DNA of 64,000 bases. It comes from Hirundichthys speculiger (Eukaryota > Chordata > Actinopteri > Beloniformes > Exocoetidae). Both the position numbers and the translations under genes were made by a program. Positions 59,504-64,000 of this stretch are shown here, one piece after another. Where the stretch lies: NCBI GenBank assembly GCA_018398805.1, contig JAGFBZ010002349.1, positions 62,001-126,000 of the forward strand. The letters are read 5' to 3'. Below the pieces are notes generated by a model. The model had not been told where the DNA came from, did no database searches, and saw nothing but the letters and a program-made list of their open reading frames with translations. Every line of letters begins with the position of its first letter. The first letter of the stretch is position 1.

Positions 59504-60603
59504 TAGGGATGTTCCTGGCGACTAATTTCCCTGTCGACTAAACGAAAATTTTAATTAAGACTAGTCGACTAGTCTAAAAAAAAAAGGAAAACACTCAGAG
59601 AACAGTGACAATTTAGCACAATTTATTGAAACATCGAAACAGAATTTGAAACATTGTCCCAAAAATATTGTGTGTAACAAGAGTTCTTTAAGCCTTTAAT
59701 CACAATGTTCAACAACCATGTCGGATTTTAAAATGCCGCTGAAGTACGAGACACTTTGCACCGTGCAGTATGAATGAATGTAACATGAAGGCACTCAGTC
59801 AAACGTAACCACCAAAATAAATAAATTGCCTCTGACACATTGAATCTTGCAGATTATCCGACAAAAATTTATTGCTTTAATTCACTTTCAAGTTAATAAA
59901 ACATCTAAATTAAATTAAATTTCAACCGAAACGAGCAGCATTTTGCACCGTGCAGTATGAATATAAACCCTGACATCCGACAAAAAACTCACTTAAAGTT
60001 AACAAATATGTAAATCTAAAAAAGATAAATTGCTGCTGAATTATTAAGCTTATGCGCAGTTCAATATGAGTGTAAAATTAAACAAACATCTAAAATCTCT
60101 CAGACCGACGGGAGAAAGTCTCCGGGTAAACAATGTCAAATCGGCCTGAGTGTGGCTAGCACCGCTAGCATCAGCACCGCTAGCATCAGCACCGCTAGCA
60201 TCAGCAGCTGTCGTCTCGTGCAGATTAACATCCAAATGCTTGAGTCTAATGTGGTTGCTCATTGCTCCAGTCGAGTGATTGTATGCCAGTTGTTTCTGAC
60301 ACAGTCTACATACTACCTTGTTTTCATTTTCTAGATTAAAGTGACGCCAAACCGCGCTGGTTTTGCGAGACCATCTTCCCACCGTCCGTTTTAAACTCCA
60401 GTCTACTCGAGCGTTGCTGTGGAGAGGAGGAACTGCTGTCTGACGGCTCTGTAGCTCCGACTAGTGGCGGGCGGCTGTATGACAGTTAAGCGGCCTTGTA
60501 CATGAATAAAACACAAACTGGTTTAAACGACTAATATTTCTGGTGCCGACTAGAAAGTGGGCGGACGTTTAATCGGTTAGACGACTAATCGCGCGCATCC
60601 CTA
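59504..60603 (-). mobile_element. hAT family B copy 3
   Basis: 1100 bp with perfect 8-bp duplication ATTAGCAT (59496-59503, 60604-60611). BED frame open on the minus strand at 60050-60382, with the same W, CxxC and HxxxxH pattern and three ADASG units. Small deletions against copy 1 change the tail (LSPVGLRDFR). Confidence 0.92.
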
Positions 60604-60940
60604 ATTAGCATGACTACAACCAAATCCATTTGTGAATCAAAGACCAACGACACCCCTTATCCATTGCTGACAAACAAAATACATCATGAAATGATGCAGT
60701 TAACAAAAAAACAAGGCAAAAGACTTGTAATATTAATCATATTTTAGTTTTAAGTTATGCCAAGACATGGAAAAGACTGCCTCCGATTTCCTCCTACTTT
60801 AAGAAACTATACATTGGAAATTTATAGTCCAGGCCCACACACTGTGCTTTTTTTTGTAGCTCCAATAAATTAATCTTCAGACAAAGAGGACTTTGAAAAC
60901 TCAATCTATTCACATGATTTTTTTTTTTAAAATATATATA

Positions 60941-62453
<1,513 letters not shown>

Positions 62454-62979
62454 TACATGTGTTAGGAACAAAAACGTGTAAATTTCACTCTACTTGTCTC
62501 ATTAAGGTGCAAGGTCAGCAAAATATGTAATGAATCATAAAAACACTCTTGATGAGTCAAAAACTACAGAAAAGTACAATACGGCCACTTTGAAATCAAT
62601 TTTGGACTGCTGCACTATAGGGATAACAATATGGAAAATTTGATATCTCGATTATAGTGACCAAATTATCACGGTTTACGATATTATCGTGGTATTCTTA
62701 ATTGCTGTAAAATTTCCAAAAAACACATACATTGAAATAATCTTGTGATTTTCTTGTCATACTAAAACATTAGAAGCCAAAATCTTATCAACCGGCACAG
62801 AAAGAGGTTTTATTTTAAATGAACAAAGATTATTTGTCTGGTGCAAGTTTAAATGAACATTTTCATAACCGTAGGTTTATCAGGAACAAAAATGATCATG
62901 CAACTTCATTTGAAATAAACTTTGGCGTTTAAGATGAACCTTAAATAAGTATAAATGTGCAAATAAAGAAACAGTTACT

Positions 62980-63260
62980 TAAGATAAGATAAGATAAGAT
63001 AATCTTTTATTTGTCCCACAATGGGGAAATTTACATTGTTACAGCAGCAAGAATAGCAATAAAAAAGAGAAAAAGGACAACAATAAAATAGGATAAAACA
63101 ATAATAAAAACAAACAAACAATCACTACAATAGAGAATATATAATAAATAATAAATAATAACTCTGACTTTATTTACAAGGATATGTTGGTAGTGATTAC
63201 TACACCTGAGATAAGTTATTGCACGTTAATGAATATGTATATGTATATTGAACAATTGAA
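62980..63260 (-). mobile_element. GATAA-tailed retroposon fragment
   Basis: Begins with AAGATAAGATAAGATAAGATAA, then TTTATTTGTCCCACAATGGGGAAATT, i.e. the reverse of a retroposon 3' end with a short tandem tail. A close relative is at 36349-36590, and a short degenerate one is inside element N2 (56886-56955). The family is common in fish but I cannot name it with confidence. Confidence 0.55.
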
Positions 63261-63566
63261 CAAATTACAATAAAATGTACGCTAGTTCTCTGCAGACCAG
63301 ATAATTGTCATCCACCAAAAACACAAACACAACAAACCAAAACAAAAACATGCCCAGACCTCGGATTTCATCCTTTTAGTAGGTTGGTAAACGTCCTGCG
63401 TGCTATCACCGTTTCCGCCATGCTAACGTTACGATGCCGATGTTACAAGCTACATATTCACGCGAGACACAGTAGCGAGTCGCTCGCAGACTTGAATGAG
63501 GCTGATATTACACATCCCGCTAATCGACCGCGATAATGACATGAAGTCAAACATAAACGGTAATTG

Positions 63567-63841
63567 CATTTCACATCTGAAACTATGAAGGTATGTTAAT
63601 TATTTTTTGTTTGTTTTGCTTTGGCTTTTTTTTTTTTTTTTTACTTATTTATTTTTTCCATTTTAAAACTTGTGTTTGAATGTGTGCTACATGTTAGTTC
63701 ACCGATGGTCCAGTATCTGGGGGAGGGGGGCATGGGAGGGGTGTTTGTTAGGAACTTGGTTTAACTGTCTCATGCTTGAATTGTCTGCTCTTTTTTGTTA
63801 TATATTTGAAAATAAAAAAAAGACCTTGATCAAAAAAAAAA
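63567..63841 (+). mobile_element. 5'-truncated LINE tail inside element P
   Basis: Flanked by a 16-bp duplication ACATAAACGGTAATTG (63551-63566, 63842-63857). Ends in an A-rich tail preceded by TTTGAAAATAAAAAAAAGACC, the form of an L1-type 3' end. Only about 275 bp survives. Confidence 0.8.
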
Positions 63842-64000
63842 ACATAAACGGTAATTGTTATCTCGTAAAATTTCACCGCGCTTTACCGTAATACCCGTAA
63901 CCGTTCCACCCCTACTGCACTACGACGTATGAAAGTAAAAAGCTGTGGATGCAACAACCAAGTGTGTCAAGGAGGATGTAACCCGTGAGAGACAAGATAA

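Larger units (their letters stand above)
62618..63914. mobile_element. Element P, hAT with two retroposon insertions
   Basis: 1297 bp with perfect 8-bp duplication CTGCACTA (62610-62617, 63915-63922). TAGGGATAACAATATGG to CCGTTCCACCCCTA. It contains a GATAA-tailed retroposon fragment at about 62980-63260 and a LINE tail at 63567-63841. The remainder is non-coding and AT-rich with CGTGGTAT / TACCCGTAACCG end motifs. Confidence 0.88.

Overview
The window looks like nuclear DNA from a teleost fish, probably a percomorph. The evidence is one vertebrate-type coding exon with a canonical splice donor, an AT-rich background with many (CA)n tracts, and a dense set of fish-type DNA transposons and truncated LINEs. 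It holds no prokaryotic features, tRNA or rRNA. 

The only host coding feature I can support is on the minus strand at 27360-28092. It is the first coding exon of an adhesion GPCR of the BAI family, best matched to ADGRB1/BAI1: a signal peptide followed by the cysteine-rich N-terminal domain, ending at a phase-1 GT donor. The gene continues towards lower coordinates. I see no thrombospondin-type-1 exon between 1 and 27359, so that stretch is probably one long first coding intron. The region above 28133 is then 5'UTR intron, promoter or intergenic DNA. 

Nearly half of the window (about 30 kb by adding up intervals) is transposon. Most are short non-autonomous elements of hAT type with TAGGG- or CAG-type ends. 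Seventeen have recognisable 8-bp target-site duplications (fifteen perfect). Family A (nine copies plus one end fragment) has CCGATA-rich ends. Family B (three copies) has GTCGACTA-type ends. Family D (three copies) has ATCGATTAATCG ends. Families E, F, G, H, I, J, L, M, P and Q have one or two copies each. There is also a family N (two copies) with a SANT/Myb-like ORF, a nearly complete Tc1 element, several Tc1 transposase relics, a CACTG...CAGTG element, a 5'-truncated L1/Tx1-type LINE with a 13-bp duplication, an L2/Rex-like LINE relic, and a LINE tail with a 16-bp duplication. 

The most striking pattern is that nine unrelated-looking non-autonomous families each keep only a DNA-binding domain near the element's 5' coding end: BED finger in A, B, D, I and Q; MADF in G and H; SANT/Myb in N; THAP in L. 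All lack a catalytic transposase region. Each hAT-type family also has its own short subterminal motif array. In one family A copy (22050-24660) this array has expanded to about 38 units over about 1.4 kb. Nested insertions (D in E, F in G, J in I) give a relative insertion order. Other features are a 390-bp degenerate telomere-like block, several near-perfect hairpins, and a 33-bp minisatellite open on both strands.
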